Below are positions 5,976-13,792 of a stretch of DNA of 17,682 bases, piece after piece (position 1 is the stretch's first letter; each line of letters begins with the position of its first letter). The notes beneath the pieces are model-generated. The model saw only the letters and a program-made list of their open reading frames with translations. It ran no database searches and was not told the origin of the DNA. The stretch comes from an uncultured Collinsella sp. (lineage in GTDB: Bacteria > Actinomycetota > Coriobacteriia > Coriobacteriales > Coriobacteriaceae). Position numbers and translations under genes: made by a program. The stretch covers positions 1-17,682 of the forward strand of contig CALJCO010000123.1 in assembly GCA_938023905.1 (NCBI GenBank). Direction: 5' to 3'.

Positions 5976-6058
5976 ACCTGCCAAAAAGGGACAGGTTTGT
6001 TGTGGCAGGTTTAGAAGTTTTACCGACCAAAATAAACCTGTCCCTTTTTGGTCGGTTT
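5976..6058. repeat. two-fold hairpin element between nikR and hypF
   Basis: A perfect 18-bp inverted repeat (5981-5998 with 6034-6051; core AAAAAGGGACAGGTTT) spans a 35-nt loop. Each arm is also half of another hairpin: ACCTGCCA near 5977-5984 pairs with TGGCAGGT near 6005-6012, and ACCGACCAAAA near 6022-6032 pairs with TTTTGGTCGGT near 6046-6056. The long stem and the two short hairpins exclude each other. The A5 and T5 runs at the ends of the long stem also make it a plausible bidirectional terminator or attenuator. Such GGGACAGGTTT motifs look like dispersed intergenic repeats, which I cannot confirm here. Confidence 0.7.
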
Positions 6059-6074
6059 TGATGAGGGGTGCCGC

Positions 6075-8543
6075 ATGCGGCATGTGCATATTCATGTGAC
6101 GGGCATTGTGCAGGGCGTTGGCATGCGACCGTTTGTGTATCGCGAGGCTATGGCGCATGGCATTTGCGGCTGGGTGCTCAATGCGGGCGACGGCGTGCAC
6201 ATCGAAGCGCATGCTCTGGCCGATGCGCTCGATGCTTTTGTTGACGCGCTTTCTGAGCATGCGCCTGCGGCAGCCCGCGTAGAGCATGTCGAGGTTGTGG
6301 ACCTGGCAGCCAACGGTTGGGATGCCGACGATGAGCGGGCCTTTCGTATCGTAGCGTCGCAGGATCAGACCGTGCACACGACGCTCATCTCTCCCGATAT
6401 CGCCACCTGTGACGACTGCCTGCGCGAACTGTTCGACCCCACCGACCGACGCTATCACTACCCCTTTATCAACTGCACTAACTGCGGGCCGCGCTTTACC
6501 ATCATCCGCTCGCTGCCTTACGATCGAGCGGCCACCTCGATGGATTGTTTTCCCATGTGTCCCGAGTGCGCCGCGGAGTATGCCGACCCACTCGACCGGC
6601 GTTTTCACGCGCAGCCCGATGCCTGCTTTGATTGCGGGCCGCATATTACGTGGAGCGAGGCTGTGAACGGCAATGCGTGCGGGAATTCGTCCGCGACACC
6701 GGCCGTCGGTACCACACGCGAGGCCAGCGACGCTATCATCGAGCGCTGCGTTGAGCTGCTGGCCGACGGTGGCATCGTCGCCATCAAGGGTCTGGGCGGA
6801 TTTCACTTGGCATGCGACGCCTCCAACGAGCAGGCGGTAGCCGAGCTTCGCCGCCGCAAACGCCGCAGCAACAAACCGCTTGCCGTTATGGTGCGCGACC
6901 TTGCCGACGTTGAACGCCTGTGCCATGTCAACGACATTGAGCGCGGCTTGCTGGCCGGCAGCATTCGCCCCATTGTGCTGCTGCGCCGACGTGCCGCTTG
7001 CGAGAGCGGCGGCTCCCCCGACGCCCTCGCGCTCGCGCATTCCGTCGCGCACGACCTTCCCGAGCTCGGTGTCATGCTCCCCTACACCCCGCTTCAGCAT
7101 CTGTTGCTTGCCGCGGCAGAAACCCGCGGCATGCACGCGCTCGTCATGACCAGCGGAAATCTGAGCGAAGAACCCATCGAGACCGACGACGACCTTGCCT
7201 GGGAACGCCTCGTTGCCGCCGGCATCGCCGACGCGTTGCTCGGTAACGACCGCGCGATCCTCTCGCGCTACGACGACTCTTTGGTACGCGTGGTCGACGG
7301 CGCTGTTATGCCCGTTCGCCGCGCTCGCGGATATGCACCCCAGCCGCTGCCGTTGCCGGCGCTCGACGGCACTCCGTCCTGCGTGCTCGCCTGTGGGCCA
7401 CAACAAAAAGCCACGATTGCACTCACGCGTGAAGGGACGAACGGCGAGGCAACCTGTTTTGTGTCGCAGCATATCGGCGATGTTGAAAACGGCGAGACCT
7501 TCGATGCCTGGAACGCCGCGCGCACGCGCTTGGAAGATCTCTTTGACTTGGCACCCGCCGCCTTGGCCTGCGATGTACACCCCAGTTATCTATCGGGTCA
7601 GTGGGCGCGCGAGCAGGCACGGGAGCACAATCTGCCGCTCGTCGAGGTGCAGCACCATCATGCGCATATCGCGAGCGTAATGGCCGAGGCCATCGCCGCG
7701 GGCCAGCTTACAACCGACGCGCGTGTCCTTGGCATCGCCTTTGACGGCACCGGCGCCGGCACCGATGGGACCATTTGGGGCGGCGAGTTTCTTGTTGCCG
7801 GCCTTGGCGGCTTTGAGCGCGCCGCGCATTTACTCACCTGGGCGCTCCCCGGCGGGGCGGCCTCCGTGCGCGACGCCCGCCGCAACGCCTTTGCCCTGCT
7901 CAGTGAGCTCGGTCTGCTCGAGCACCCAGGCGCCGCTCGGCTTTTGGGCAGCCTCGACGAGCAAACGCGCAGCGTGACAGCCACCATGATCGAGCACGGC
8001 ATCAACAGCCCGCGCACCAGCAGCATGGGGCGTCTCTTTGATGCCGCGGCAGCAATTCTGGGCATCTGCGACAAGGCAACCTACGAGGGCGAGCCTGCCA
8101 TAGAACTCGAAGCCGCCGCCTGGCGCGCGTTCAGCAGTGAAAGTGCCTGCCCCACCGGCAATATGGCCAGCTTTTCCGTAACCGAATCATCCCGTCCGGA
8201 CGACTTCCATGTTCTGAACTCCAGACCGCTTTTTGAGGCGCTTTTGGAGGGAATCAGGACCGGCGTGCCCGCCGGCAAGCTCGCGCTCGACTTCCATGTC
8301 ACCATCGCACGCGCGTCGGCCCGCATCGCAAGCGAGATCTGCGCGCGCGAAGGCCTCGATACCGTCGCGCTCTCGGGCGGTGTGTTCATGAACCGGCTTT
8401 TGCTTCAGCTCCTTACCCACGAACTCAAAGACGCCGGTCTTGCCGTCTTGGTCCCCCACGCTGTACCCGCCAACGACGGCTGCATCGCCTACGGTCAGGC
8501 CGCCATCGCTCGCGCTCGCCTCGCGCAGACGGCGTTGCGATAG
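6075..8543 (+). CDS. hypF: carbamoyltransferase HypF, [NiFe]-hydrogenase maturation
   Basis: 822 residues. HypF uses carbamoyl phosphate and ATP to make carbamoyl-adenylate and transfers the carbamoyl group to the C-terminal Cys of HypE, the first step toward the cyanide ligands. Domains in order: acylphosphatase (about 1-90, VTGIVQGVGMRPFVYREA with Arg18); two zinc fingers (C112/C115 with C134/C137, and C162/C165 with C184/C187); a YrdC-like domain (from about 220, KGLGGFHLACDA at 238, KPLAVMVRD); and a Kae1-like domain (HHHAH at 527-531, FDGTGAGTDGTIWGGEF, ALSGGVFMN). It is longer than the usual 750 or so, with an insert after the zinc fingers and another in the Kae1 part. I chose the ATG at 6075 because GAGGGG precedes it; an upstream TTG lies inside the hairpin element. 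Confidence 0.96.
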   Translation: MRHVHIHVTGIVQGVGMRPFVYREAMAHGICGWVLNAGDGVHIEAHALADALDAFVDALSEHAPAAARVEHVEVVDLAANGWDADDERAFRIVASQDQTVHTTLISPDIATCDDCLRELFDPTDRRYHYPFINCTNCGPRFTIIRSLPYDRAATSMDCFPMCPECAAEYADPLDRRFHAQPDACFDCGPHITWSEAVNGNACGNSSATPAVGTTREASDAIIERCVELLADGGIVAIKGLGGFHLACDASNEQAVAELRRRKRRSNKPLAVMVRDLADVERLCHVNDIERGLLAGSIRPIVLLRRRAACESGGSPDALALAHSVAHDLPELGVMLPYTPLQHLLLAAAETRGMHALVMTSGNLSEEPIETDDDLAWERLVAAGIADALLGNDRAILSRYDDSLVRVVDGAVMPVRRARGYAPQPLPLPALDGTPSCVLACGPQQKATIALTREGTNGEATCFVSQHIGDVENGETFDAWNAARTRLEDLFDLAPAALACDVHPSYLSGQWAREQAREHNLPLVEVQHHHAHIASVMAEAIAAGQLTTDARVLGIAFDGTGAGTDGTIWGGEFLVAGLGGFERAAHLLTWALPGGAASVRDARRNAFALLSELGLLEHPGAARLLGSLDEQTRSVTATMIEHGINSPRTSSMGRLFDAAAAILGICDKATYEGEPAIELEAAAWRAFSSESACPTGNMASFSVTESSRPDDFHVLNSRPLFEALLEGIRTGVPAGKLALDFHVTIARASARIASEICAREGLDTVALSGGVFMNRLLLQLLTHELKDAGLAVLVPHAVPANDGCIAYGQAAIARARLAQTALR

Positions 8544-8589
8544 GCTGTTTTGCCAGCCTGCGCGCCGCCGTCTCACAGGTGTAACGCGT

Positions 8590-8618
8590 TTGCTCGTGAC
8601 TCCCGCGAGCGCTACCAT
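8590..8618 (+). promoter_or_regulatory. weak candidate promoter before hypC
   Basis: TTGCTC and TACCAT are separated by 17 nt in the 131-nt gap between hypF and hypC. Each matches 4 of 6 consensus bases. It could give hypCDE their own transcript, but read-through from hypF is equally likely. Confidence 0.25.
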
Positions 8619-8674
8619 CAACTGATGGGTAATTAGGCGCCTATCCAGCGCAAAACGTATAAAAGGGGAACATT

Positions 8675-8935
8675 ATGTGCCTTGCCGTTCCCGGTAAAGT
8701 GGTCAAACGCGACGACGACCTTAAGGCGACCGTCGACATGATGGGCATCGAGCGCCCCGTTTCGCTGCGCCTCGTGCCGACGGCACAGGTAGGCGACTAT
8801 ATTCTCGTGCACGCCGGCTTTGGCATTCAGATTGTCGACGAGCAGGAAGCCCAAGAGACACTCGAGCTCGTCAATACCATGACCGAGCTGGCCAAAGAGG
8901 ACCAACTCGCCACCAACCCAGCCGAGGCATACTAG
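8675..8935 (+). CDS. hypC: hydrogenase maturation chaperone HypC/HybG family
   Basis: 86 residues, in the 75-95 range of the family. HypC carries the Fe(CN)2CO unit with HypD and delivers it to the hydrogenase large-subunit precursor. The N-terminus MCLAVPGKVV is the family signature, and Cys2, exposed after removal of Met1, is the essential iron ligand. The remainder is a small beta-barrel (VGDYILVHAGFGIQIVDEQEA) and a helical tail (ETLELVNTMTELAKED), as expected. AAAGGGG precedes the ATG by about 6 nt. Its TAG stop shares its last base with the GTG start of hypD, so the two partners are translationally coupled. Confidence 0.95.
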   Translation: MCLAVPGKVVKRDDDLKATVDMMGIERPVSLRLVPTAQVGDYILVHAGFGIQIVDEQEAQETLELVNTMTELAKEDQLATNPAEAY

Positions 8936-10047
8936 TGGCGGCGGCGCAGCCGGTTCGCTCCGGTATCGACTTTTCGGCATTTCGCGACCCCAAGCTGGCC
9001 CGCGAGCTCATCGATCGTATTCATGAGCTTGTCGGCAACCGCAGCATCAACCTTATGGAAGTCTGCGGTACGCATACCGTGAGCATTGGCCGCTATGGCT
9101 TTCGCTCCATTATGCCGACGGGGCTCAAACTGCTAAGCGGCCCGGGGTGCCCCGTTTGCGTCACCGCCAACCGCGACATCGATCACGCAATCGCGCTTTC
9201 CAACATGGACGGCGCCATCATCACCACCTTTGGCGACATGATGCGCGTGCCCGGATCGTCCACCTCGCTTGCCGCGCAAAAGGCGGCGGGGCGCGACATC
9301 CGCATCGTCTACTCTCCGCTCGACGCACTCGACATTGCCGAGCAAAATCCCGAACGCCCGGTCATCTTTATGGGCGTCGGCTTTGAGACCACAACGCCCA
9401 CCATTGCCGCCGCCATTTTGGAGGCCGACGCGCGCGGGCTCCAGAACTTCTCGGTCTACTGTGCTCACAAGACCACGCCGCCGGCTCTGCGTGCGATCTC
9501 CAACGACCCCGAGACCGCCATCGACGGCTTTATCCTGCCTGGTCACGTCGCTACCATCACAGGCCTGGCACCCTTTGGGTTTTTGGTCGATGAGTTCGAG
9601 ACCCCCGGCGTAGTCACCGGGTTTGAGCCGGTCGATATCTTGCAGGGCATCTGCATGCTGGTCCAGATGATTGTCGAGCACAGGCCCGCAATCGACAACG
9701 CCTACCGCCGTGGCGTCAATGCAGACGGCAATCCCGTAGCGCGCCAGCTGGTCGAGCAGGTGTTTGAGCCATGCGACACCACGTGGCGCGGGCTGGGGCC
9801 GATTGCGGCTTCGGGTCTTTCCATCCGACCCGAATTCGCGCGCTTTGATGCCGGCGCCCGCTTTGACGTGCCCGTTGAGGCGACGGTCGAGCCACGCGGG
9901 TGCCGCTGCGGCGACGTGCTTCGCGGAGCCATCACACCGAGCGACTGCCCGCTGTTCGGCCACGCATGTACGCCCGAACACCCCGTCGGCCCCTGCATGG
10001 TGAGCTCCGAAGGCAGCTGCGCGGCGTACTTTAGATACCGCGACTAG
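8935..10047 (+). CDS. hypD: hydrogenase maturation protein HypD
   Basis: 370 residues, the usual family length. HypD is a [4Fe-4S] protein that, with HypC, scaffolds assembly of the Fe(CN)2CO cofactor and reduces the thiocyanate on HypE to cyanide. Signature motifs are intact: CGTHT with Cys44, GPGCPVC with Cys72 and Cys75, GFETTTP, and the C-terminal cysteine cluster for the iron-sulfur cluster (CRCGDVLRGAITPSDCPLFGHACTPEHPVGPCMVSSEGSC is spread over about 323-361). The GTG start overlaps the hypC stop by one base and has GAGG a few bases upstream. The next gene, hypE, follows after 48 nt. Confidence 0.96.
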   Translation: MAAAQPVRSGIDFSAFRDPKLARELIDRIHELVGNRSINLMEVCGTHTVSIGRYGFRSIMPTGLKLLSGPGCPVCVTANRDIDHAIALSNMDGAIITTFGDMMRVPGSSTSLAAQKAAGRDIRIVYSPLDALDIAEQNPERPVIFMGVGFETTTPTIAAAILEADARGLQNFSVYCAHKTTPPALRAISNDPETAIDGFILPGHVATITGLAPFGFLVDEFETPGVVTGFEPVDILQGICMLVQMIVEHRPAIDNAYRRGVNADGNPVARQLVEQVFEPCDTTWRGLGPIAASGLSIRPEFARFDAGARFDVPVEATVEPRGCRCGDVLRGAITPSDCPLFGHACTPEHPVGPCMVSSEGSCAAYFRYRD

Positions 10048-10095
10048 CCCGGACGCCCCCGCGTACCGGCACCACCCACGATTGGAGTTTTCGAT

Positions 10096-11130
10096 ATGTC
10101 CCGTACTGCCACCGATAGCACTGTCCTGCTGGGCCACGGCTCCGGCGGCCAGATGATGAAGCGCATTATCGATGAGGTCTTTCTGGATGCCTTTGGGTCG
10201 CCCGAGCTGCTTGCGGGCAACGATGCCGGTGTCGCCGCACTGCCCGCAAGCGGGCGAATCGCCATGTCGACCGACAGCTTTGTGGTAACGCCGCAGTTCT
10301 TCCCCGGCGGCAATATCGGCCGACTCGCCGTATGCGGAACCGTCAACGACGTCGCGACCTCGGGCGCTAACGTGCGCTACCTCTCATGCGGCTTTATCCT
10401 CGAAGAGGGCTATCCCATGGACAAGCTGCGCCAGATTGTGCAGACCATGGCCGAAACGGCGCGCGAGGCGGGCGTGTCCATAATCACCGGCGACACCAAG
10501 GTGGTCGAGCGTGGCGGTGCCGACGGCGTCTACATCAATACCGCCGGCGTGGGCGAAGTGCCCGCGGGCGTAACGCTCAGCGGTGCGAACTGTCGGCCCG
10601 GCGACGCCATCCTGGTATCGGGTACGCTAGGCGACCACGGCATCGCCATCATGAGCCAGCGCGCGGGCTTGGCGTTTTCGAGCGACATCGAAAGCGATGC
10701 TGCGCCGCTCAATCATCTGATTGCCGACGTGCTCGCCGCCGCCCCCGACACCCGCTGCTTCCGCGACCCCACGCGCGGCGGCCTGGCATCCACGCTCAAC
10801 GAGTTTGCCCAGGCCAGCGGCGTTGCCATGGAGATCGACGAGGATGCCGTGCCCGTGCGCCCCGACGTGCAGGCGGCATGTGAGATGCTCGGTTACGATG
10901 TGCTGCAGGTGGCAAACGAGGGCAAGATGGTTGCCGTGGTGCCGGCCGAGCAAGCCGATGCCGCGCTGGCAGCCATGCGCGCCGCCCGCTACGGCGAGAA
11001 CGCCGCCATCATCGGTCGCGTGCTGCCACTTGCCGAGGGCGCCCGTCCCGCCGTGCGCGTACGCACCGGCTGGGGCTCGACCCGTATCCTCGACATGCTC
11101 GTAGGAGAACAGCTTCCGAGAATTTGCTAG
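10096..11130 (+). CDS. hypE: hydrogenase maturation protein HypE
   Basis: 344 residues. HypE takes the carbamoyl group from HypF on its C-terminal Cys and dehydrates it with ATP to a thiocyanate, the donor of the cyanide ligands. It belongs to the PurM/AIR-synthetase fold. Visible features: an N-terminal glycine-rich LLGHGSGGQMM, the ATP-site region GNDAGVAALP (about 41-50) and MSTDSFVV, GTVNDVATSGA, the TGDTKVVERGGADG segment, RDPTRGGLASTLNE, and the terminal PRIC, in which Cys344 is the carbamoyl acceptor. GGAG lies 8 nt before the ATG. It is the last gene of the maturation block; I see no clear terminator in the 123 nt that follow, so read-through into the phosphatase gene is possible. Confidence 0.96.
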   Translation: MSRTATDSTVLLGHGSGGQMMKRIIDEVFLDAFGSPELLAGNDAGVAALPASGRIAMSTDSFVVTPQFFPGGNIGRLAVCGTVNDVATSGANVRYLSCGFILEEGYPMDKLRQIVQTMAETAREAGVSIITGDTKVVERGGADGVYINTAGVGEVPAGVTLSGANCRPGDAILVSGTLGDHGIAIMSQRAGLAFSSDIESDAAPLNHLIADVLAAAPDTRCFRDPTRGGLASTLNEFAQASGVAMEIDEDAVPVRPDVQAACEMLGYDVLQVANEGKMVAVVPAEQADAALAAMRAARYGENAAIIGRVLPLAEGARPAVRVRTGWGSTRILDMLVGEQLPRIC

Positions 11131-11253
11131 GGCGGAACCGCACGGTCGGCGCGATGCGGCTTGATATCCCTGGAGATGTTCAGATTCCAGCCACGCCAGA
11201 CACGTAAGCCCAGTATTATGAGGTGCGTTTTAAACCCAATGACGGGAGCTTTC

Positions 11254-11922
11254 ATGGCAGCAGCTTTTTCCCATGTGATTTTTGATTTAGACGGCACCAT
11301 CCTCAACACGCTCGAGGACCTGGCGGCCGCCGGCAACCATACCTGCGAGACGCACGGCTGGCCTACGTTTGCCGTCGACGAGTACCGCTACAAGGTGGGA
11401 AACGGCATGCTCAAGCTGGTTGAGCGCTTTATGCCCGCCGAGTATGCGGGCGACGGCCGTATGTTTGAGCAGACGCTTGCCGAGTTTAGGGCTTATTACG
11501 GCGAGCACAAGGAGGACCACACCGCCCCCTATGCCGGTACGATCGAGATGCTCGACCGCCTGCGCGCCGCGGGTGTGCAGCTTGCCGTGCTCACTAACAA
11601 GGACCACGTCTCGGCGGCTCCGCTTATCGAGAAATACTTTGGTTCCGAGCGCTTTGCGCTGGCGCAGGGCCGCGTCGATGCGTTTCCTCCCAAGCCCGAG
11701 GCGCCTGTTACGCTGCATGTGATGAAAGAGCTAGGCGCCGACCCGGCAACCACACTCTATGTGGGCGATTCCAATGTCGATGTTCTGACCGGCCACAACG
11801 CCGGCCTTAAGAGTGCGGGCGTCAGCTGGGGCTTCCGCGGCCGCGCAGAGCTGGAAGCCGCCGGCGCCGACTACGTGGTGGACACCCAGGACGAGCTCGC
11901 GGCGCTGATTCTGGGCGAGTAG
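11254..11922 (+). CDS. gph: HAD-family phosphatase, phosphoglycolate phosphatase-like
   Basis: 222 residues, subclass IA HAD hydrolase. Motif I is FDLDGTILN (nucleophile Asp11, acid/base Asp13); motif II is the Thr of VLTNKDHVS; motif III is the Lys of FPPKPEAPV; motif IV is VGDSNVDV. The helical cap lies between motif I and motif II, as in phosphoglycolate phosphatases. The ATG at 11254 is supported by GGGAG 5 nt upstream and begins directly at the conserved core; the open frame extends 31 codons further upstream without a ribosome binding site. True substrate cannot be fixed from sequence; phosphoglycolate, pyrophosphate or a sugar phosphate are all possible. Confidence 0.85.
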   Translation: MAAAFSHVIFDLDGTILNTLEDLAAAGNHTCETHGWPTFAVDEYRYKVGNGMLKLVERFMPAEYAGDGRMFEQTLAEFRAYYGEHKEDHTAPYAGTIEMLDRLRAAGVQLAVLTNKDHVSAAPLIEKYFGSERFALAQGRVDAFPPKPEAPVTLHVMKELGADPATTLYVGDSNVDVLTGHNAGLKSAGVSWGFRGRAELEAAGADYVVDTQDELAALILGE

Positions 11923-11963
11923 CGGGGCTGTCGCTCAACACGGCTGCATAGATTCTGTCGCGC

Positions 11964-12133
11964 GGAAAGCGCATCCCGTTTTGCCGCCTCAGAATGGGAT
12001 GCGCTTTCCGGTTGAGCCTTGTCGGGGAAACCGCATCCCGTTTCAGAGCAGTATTCCGGGTCTCACTTTCCGCAACCCACCCCATCCGGAAACCGTGACC
12101 CGCTATTCGGCCAAATACCGGCTCGTATTTTCC
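11964..12133. repeat. alternating direct/inverted array of about 20-nt units
   Basis: Six related units alternate in orientation: + at 11964-11983 (GGAAAGCGCATCCCGTTTTG), - at 11990-12009, + at 12026-12045, - at 12051-12071, + at 12088-12108, - at 12114-12133. All share GGAAA followed by a CCCG-like core; the first pair forms a 20-bp stem with 2 mismatches and later units are more degenerate. The layout resembles REP/BIME mosaic elements: head-to-tail palindromic units between convergent genes, here gph and the lipoprotein gene. Confidence 0.6.
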
Positions 12134-12158
12134 CGAGCATTCGATGCAACGCTGGCGC

Positions 12159-12207
12159 AAGGAGTGTCCCCAACTGCCGGCAGAAAAGGAACGTCCCCAA
12201 GTGCCGC
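12159..12207 (+). repeat. pair of GTCCCC-type direct repeats
   Basis: Two 22-nt copies (12159-12180 and 12186-12207) share AAGGA, GTCCCCAA and TGCCG in register. Read on the other strand each shows TTGGGGAC, a motif style I associate with dispersed REP-like repeats mobilised by RAYT transposases; that link is inference. Confidence 0.5.
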
Positions 12208-12253
12208 CCCAATGACTACCATGGCAACGCCGCAGGTAGAGGACGGACAGCGA

Positions 12254-12353
12254 GCGGGCACCAGAGCGAACAAATTGGCATGAAAAGAGGACGGCATAGA
12301 CCTTCTGGTCATGCCGTCCTCTTTGAATGACAAGTTGTCGCTCTGGTGCCCGC
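12254..12353 (-). terminator. about 100-nt imperfect palindrome with terminator core
   Basis: The core is a 14-bp perfect stem (12284-12297 with 12311-12324) capped by GACC-TTCT-GGTC. On the - strand it is followed by TTTTC, so it can terminate the lipoprotein gene. Outside it, a second perfect 16-bp stem (12254-12269 with 12338-12353) and a mostly paired middle extend the symmetry, giving arms of about 48 nt. That is far longer than a normal terminator. Confidence 0.7.
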
Positions 12354-12366
12354 GCAGCGTCGAGCA

Positions 12367-12394
12367 GTTACGGCGTTTGGTAAAACGCCGTAAC
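12367..12394. repeat. 12-bp perfect hairpin with GGTA loop
   Basis: GTTACGGCGTTT (12367-12378) is exactly complementary to 12383-12394. It begins about 20 nt after the lipoprotein stop on the - strand and has no T-run, so it may protect the mRNA 3' end or belong to the adjacent repeat cluster. Confidence 0.5.
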
Positions 12395-12413
12395 AAACTA
12401 CCGCGTAACTCCC

Positions 12414-12971
12414 CTAGTTCATCATTGCATTCATCATCTCGGTGGTTGCGGAATCGTCAGCAGACCACTCGCCATCGTCATTGGCGGTGTACTTGAAGGT
12501 AACCTTGGTGTCCTTGGTCTTAGCGGCCTTGGTCACGTCGACCATGACCTGGCCGGCCATCTTGTACAGGTCGTCCTCGGAAGGCATCGTATCGAGCGCC
12601 GCGATCTTCTCCTGATACTGGGTGGCGAAATCTTCAACGATCTTGTTCATGGACTTGCAGGTAATGGTGACATCGGCAGTCGCGGTGCCCTTGTCCTCGT
12701 CGACCGTCACATCGCCGATCTTGTAGTCAAAACCCTCGAGATAGCTCTTGGCGTACTCCTTGGGATCGATGCCCAGCTGCTCGAACTCGTCGCCCGAGGC
12801 CTCTTCCAGGCCGGCGAGGAAGTCGTCGCCGCCGTTCTTGACCTCGTCAAACTGCGTCGTAAGATCCTCGGTGATGAGCTCCTCAACCGAAGGACCTCCG
12901 CAGCCGGAAAGCACAACCACGCACGCGACCAGAACAGCCATCAGGGGCGCAAGCAGCAGCTTCTTCTTCAT
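12414..12971 (-). CDS. lipoprotein of unknown function
   Basis: 185 residues. A lipoprotein signal peptide is clear: MKKK, a hydrophobic stretch (LLLAPLMAVLVACVVV), and the lipobox LSGC with Cys24 as the lipid-modified residue. The mature part is acidic: an amphipathic helix (VEELITEDLTTQFDEVKNGGDDFLAGLEEASGDEF), GIDPKEYAKSYLEGFDYKIGDVTVDEDKGTATADVTITCKSM with alternating strands, a helical segment (MNKIVEDFATQYQEKI), and a C-terminal strand with GEWSADDSATTEMMNAMMN. The pattern of helices followed by strands resembles NTF2-like or DUF5105-like small actinobacterial lipoproteins, which is a resemblance only. GGAGG precedes the ATG at 12971; an upstream ATG at 12995 would add eight residues and lacks a good site. 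It ends in the large palindrome at 12254-12353. Confidence 0.8.
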   Translation of the reverse strand: MKKKLLLAPLMAVLVACVVVLSGCGGPSVEELITEDLTTQFDEVKNGGDDFLAGLEEASGDEFEQLGIDPKEYAKSYLEGFDYKIGDVTVDEDKGTATADVTITCKSMNKIVEDFATQYQEKIAALDTMPSEDDLYKMAGQVMVDVTKAAKTKDTKVTFKYTANDDGEWSADDSATTEMMNAMMN

Positions 12972-13149
12972 GACATTCCTCCCAACAAGCGGCACCGCGC
13001 TTCCCGACGCGGTGCGCGTCGTAACAATAAGGCCATACTAGCCGATAACGAACACCCCCGGCAAAGCAAAGGCGCAGTCGGCTCGATTTAACGTCCGAAC
13101 GGTTTACCGGTCCGCCCAACGCGCAATAAAACGTTCCGCCGCATTGCAA

Positions 13150-13181
13150 TAAAAAAGGGCGGCCGGATAACCCGACCACCC
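13150..13181 (-). terminator. rho-independent terminator of the PTS IIA gene
   Basis: On the - strand a 10-bp stem (13181-13172 with 13166-13157, two G-T pairs, GTTAT loop) is followed by TTTTTT and then ATT. It begins 26 nt after the IIA stop codon. Confidence 0.85.
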
Positions 13182-13206
13182 CAAAACACCCTTATGTTGC
13201 CGCAGA

Positions 13207-13743
13207 CTACTTGCGGACGACCTTGACGATGGCATCGCCAGCGGAGACAGCGGAGTCAGCCTCGACGGCGAGCTCGACGTCGGCGAACTCGGCGGTGTTG
13301 GACACAGCCACGACGACGCAGTCCTTGTAGCCGGCAGCGGCGATCTTGGCGCGGTCGATCTTGAGCATGGGCTGACCAGCCTTGACGACGTCGTCGGCCT
13401 TGACGAAGCCCTCGAAGCCGTCGCCGTTCATGTTGACGGTATCGACGCCAACGTGCACCAGAACCTCGATGCCGCTATCGGACTGCAGACCCACGGCGTG
13501 GCCCATGGTGACGGTCACCTTGCCGTCGCAGGGAGCGTAGACCAGATCGTCCTCGGGCCACACAGCGCAGCCCTTGCCCAGAACCTCGCCACCAAAGACG
13601 GGATCGGGCACGTCGGCCATCTTGATGACCTTGCCCTTGACGGGCGAGCACAGCACGTCGGCGCCGGCAGAAGCAGAGATGGAGGCCGGAGCAGCGACAG
13701 CCGCGGGCTCAGCCTTCTTCTTGAACATGTCAAACAGACCCAT
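13207..13743 (-). CDS. crr: PTS glucose-type EIIA component
   Basis: 178 residues, a cytosolic single-domain phosphocarrier of the glucose-family phosphotransferase system. It takes phosphate from HPr and passes it to an EIIB domain; related proteins also signal sugar status. The fold runs from CSPVKGKVIKMADVPDPVFGGEVLGKGCAVWP through APCDGKVTVTMGHAVGLQSDSGIEVLVHVGVDTVNMNG. The two active-site histidines, equivalent to His75 and His90 of E. coli EIIA-Glc, are His82 and His97 (phosphorylated). An Ala-rich linker (about 11-28) separates a short N-terminal helix (MGLFDMFKKK) from the domain, as in E. coli. GAGGAG precedes the ATG at 13743. Its own promoter and terminator suggest a monocistronic unit; no EIIBC gene lies nearby. 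Confidence 0.9.
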   Translation of the reverse strand: MGLFDMFKKKAEPAAVAAPASISASAGADVLCSPVKGKVIKMADVPDPVFGGEVLGKGCAVWPEDDLVYAPCDGKVTVTMGHAVGLQSDSGIEVLVHVGVDTVNMNGDGFEGFVKADDVVKAGQPMLKIDRAKIAAAGYKDCVVVAVSNTAEFADVELAVEADSAVSAGDAIVKVVRK

Positions 13744-13792
13744 ACGTTTTCTCCTCTTGATTAAGCGCAACGTTGTGCGCATGCCTATGGTG

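Noticed and set aside
6048..6074. TTG start for HypF at 6048
   Set aside because: It lies inside the hairpin element without a ribosome binding site; the ATG at 6075 has GAGGGG.
5967..7580. 537-codon - strand frame opposite hypF
   Set aside because: HypF on the + strand explains the region fully; the opposite frame arises from codon bias in GC-rich DNA.
9133..10137. 334-codon - strand frame opposite hypD
   Set aside because: Shadow of hypD, which has all its family motifs.
11161..11253. 31-codon N-terminal extension of the HAD phosphatase
   Set aside because: No ribosome binding site and no family similarity; the ATG at 11254 has both.
11964..12133. CRISPR array
   Set aside because: Units alternate in orientation, vary in sequence and are spaced irregularly; no cas genes nearby.
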